53,031 nt of DNA from Lachnospiraceae bacterium (GTDB lineage: Bacteria > Bacillota > Clostridia > Lachnospirales > Lachnospiraceae). The position numbers and the translations under genes are program-made. The notes under the pieces are model-generated. The model was not told the DNA's origin. It ran no database searches and was given only the letters and a program-made list of their open reading frames with translations. This document shows, one piece after another, positions 51,829 through 53,031 of this stretch; positions within the stretch are counted from its first letter, which is position 1; every line of letters starts with the position of its first letter. The stretch lies in the NCBI GenBank assembly GCA_017479285.1, contig JAFVCL010000064.1, positions 1 to 53,031 on the forward strand. Reading direction: 5' to 3'.

Positions 51829-52239
51829 TTAAATCAACGTACCGCTGAAATGATCAATTTCGTGCTGGATAATCTGCGCGGTGAAATCCTTGAATTTTCC
51901 GTGTTGCGGCTTAAAGTTTTCATCAAGATAATCCACCTCAATCTCTTTATACCGCGTACAAGGTCTTACTCCATCAAGAGACAGACAACTTTCCTCAGTC
52001 TTGTATTCGCCGCTTTTCTTAACGATTACAGGATTAACCATTGGAAATATAAAAGGACCGGCAGCAACAACAATAATCTGCTTACGAACTCCGATCATAT
52101 TTGCTGCCATTCCGACGCAGCGCTCTCTATTCGCCTTTAAAGTATCAAGGAGATCAACAATCACCTGCTTATCCGCTTCCGTCGCCGGCTCAGACTTTTG
52201 CTGCAGGAAGAACGTATCCCGAACAATCTTTTTAACCAT
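51829..52239 (-). CDS. Peptide deformylase paralogue with altered motif I
   Basis: 136 residues, shorter than the main deformylases. Motif II EESCLSLDG (Cys85) and motif III QHEIDHFSG (His126, Glu127, His130) keep the metal ligands and catalytic Glu. Motif I is GMAANMIG: where typical enzymes have GLAAxQ, the Gln that stabilises the transition state is Met48. Streptococci and other Firmicutes have a similar 136-residue paralogue. Activity on formyl-Met peptides is therefore uncertain. AGGAG stands eight bases before the ATG. It is 46 bases after the HEPN-like gene. Confidence 0.9.
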   Translation of the reverse strand: MVKKIVRDTFFLQQKSEPATEADKQVIVDLLDTLKANRERCVGMAANMIGVRKQIIVVAAGPFIFPMVNPVIVKKSGEYKTEESCLSLDGVRPCTRYKEIEVDYLDENFKPQHGKFKDFTAQIIQHEIDHFSGTLI

Positions 52240-52285
52240 GTAAAATGCTCCTAAAAATATGCTCTATTTGTATCATTTGTTTGGT

Positions 52286-52744
52286 TTACAAATTTAGCCA
52301 AAGCAAAAATCCAAAAGCAGCTATGATAAATATAATAATCAATACACTAAAAACCGGATTAACTCTTTTTGGGGCGTCATTGTGCCTTTTTTTAACGCGC
52401 CCGGTAACAGGAGGCTTTTTCGTTTTTCTAACTCCTTTGGACTGCCTCCTAAGTAATGACAAAGGATCTTCCTGATTCATAATCCGCTTATAAAAGTCTT
52501 TCATAAACTTGATGTCTGCGGCAGAATAATCATATTCATAATAAGTCTCATGAACCAAATTGTTCCGTACGTGCCGCACAAACTTAAGATACTTTAAATC
52601 CCGGTCCCAATCCGGAATACTGCGACTACCAATTCCGTATTTATGCTCCATCTCGTTTATATACAGCGTAACACCATGCTGCTCGCCATATATCTCATTA
52701 CAGAGCTTTTCCAAATGTTTAAATGCGTCTAAAAATTCTTTCAA
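52286..52744 (-). CDS. HEPN-like protein with a C-terminal membrane anchor
   Basis: 152 residues from the TTG at 52744 (GGAG eleven bases upstream). The N-terminal 90 residues are all helical and contain LKFVRHVRNNLVHETY, an R-x4-H motif (Arg60, His65) like the catalytic one of HEPN RNases. A basic, Pro-rich linker (100-128) leads to one membrane helix (130-150) and a tiny tail. A tethered HEPN RNase or a HEPN-derived binding domain is possible; the fold is inferred from the motif only. The methyltransferase gene ends 19 bases upstream. Confidence 0.62.
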   Translation of the reverse strand: MKEFLDAFKHLEKLCNEIYGEQHGVTLYINEMEHKYGIGSRSIPDWDRDLKYLKFVRHVRNNLVHETYYEYDYSAADIKFMKDFYKRIMNQEDPLSLLRRQSKGVRKTKKPPVTGRVKKRHNDAPKRVNPVFSVLIIIFIIAAFGFLLWLNL

Positions 52745-52763
52745 AAGTATCAGTAACTCCTAC

Positions 52764-53031
52764 TCATTTCTTCCTCAACACCGCAAGAGCCGCATAATGA
52801 AGCACATCAAATTGTTCAGGCGCTATTTCATCAAGCATCTTTCTGTGTTCTTCATCCCATTTTGCAAGTTCATCCCCAGACAATGACGCACCTACACCGC
52901 GACAGGCTCTCATTCGTCCATGCCAGGATTCCTTCGTAAACGGTACCTTCACATCATATTCTTCATGATCTTCCAACTCGAAATACTCATAAGCCACATC
53001 CGGGATCCATATCGGATGTCTTGTTTCCCCC
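52764..53031 (-). CDS. Class I SAM-dependent methyltransferase, C-terminal part
   Basis: The frame stays open to the end of the window: GETRHPIWIPDV precedes an internal GTG, so this is the 3' end of a longer gene, with about 89 residues visible. VPFTKESWHGRMRACRGVG and a final EQFDVLHYAALAVLRKK are typical of the tail of methyltransferase-domain proteins common in Clostridia. The SAM-binding part is outside. It appears to head the operon with the HEPN-like gene. Substrate unknown. Confidence 0.72.
   Translation of the reverse strand, partial: GETRHPIWIPDVAYEYFELEDHEEYDVKVPFTKESWHGRMRACRGVGASLSGDELAKWDEEHRKMLDEIAPEQFDVLHYAALAVLRKK

Noticed and set aside
52245..52475. 76-codon plus-strand frame with a hydrophobic start
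   Set aside because: Antisense to the membrane helix of the HEPN-like gene; no ribosome binding site.

Overview
The window is a gene-dense, low-to-mid GC stretch of a Firmicutes chromosome, most likely Lachnospiraceae (Butyrivibrio/Roseburia-like). Support for this: the asp23-fakA / rpmB divergence, a lexA / yneA-type divergence with Gram-positive LexA boxes, a short HisG with HisZ, a HisIE protein with an extra barrel, a U32 peptidase-ZapA-RuvBA block, GerW/YtfI-type genes, and a secreted protein with choline-binding-like repeats. No rRNA, tRNA, CRISPR array, prophage or insertion sequence was seen. No gene-free stretch exceeds about 250 bases.

Layout. 1-2.0 kb: the end of yqeK and rsfS, facing lexA; lexA diverges from a small membrane LysM-like protein of YneA type across an SOS-box-rich intergenic region. 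2.1-7.0 kb, plus strand: a secreted repeat protein, an AI-2E family transporter, dtd, and a XerS-like tyrosine recombinase. 7.1-13.3 kb, minus strand: a short RNase E/G, a DUF2344 protein, an HD-GYP membrane protein and a TIGR03960-type radical SAM protein. 13.4-18.5 kb: hisZ-hisG-hisD-hisB-hisIE behind a consensus promoter. 18.7-25.1 kb: recU, an FAD oxidoreductase, two pseudouridine synthases around a membrane protein, a coiled-coil protein, coaD and rsmD. 25.2-29.4 kb: a type IIA topoisomerase pair that looks like topoisomerase IV (parE-parC). 29.5-34.1 kb: a three-gene ABC exporter and a DegV protein. 34.2-38.3 kb: recG, then fakA and asp23, diverging from rpmB. 38.8-41.2 kb: a coiled-coil protein with an HPD motif, gerW-like, DUF2953 and a small protein. 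41.4-42.5 kb: a degenerate HD-GYP protein. 42.5-49.8 kb: a SEDS-transpeptidase fusion, U32 peptidase, zapA, ruvB and ruvA. 49.9-51.2 kb: a MATE transporter. 51.4-53.0 kb: two tiny conserved-looking proteins, a peptide deformylase paralogue, a HEPN-like membrane protein and the end of a methyltransferase, apparently one operon.

Common threads. The SOS response is the clearest: LexA boxes lie at lexA (including one over its ribosome binding site), inside the promoter of the YneA-like gene, on the ruvAB promoter, and possibly at the parE start. Envelope growth and division form a second theme (YneA-like inhibitor, ZapA, SEDS-PBP fusion, cell-wall-binding protein). Translation and RNA maturation form a third (RsfS, Dtd, RNase E/G, pseudouridine synthases, RsmD, L28, deformylase). 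The most unusual items are the SEDS-PBP fusion, the HisIE protein with a pseudo-HisF barrel, the HD-GYP protein that has lost its metal ligands, promoters followed at once by terminator-like hairpins, a hairpin covering the ribosome binding site of the radical SAM gene, and the terminal HEPN/deformylase/small-protein operon.
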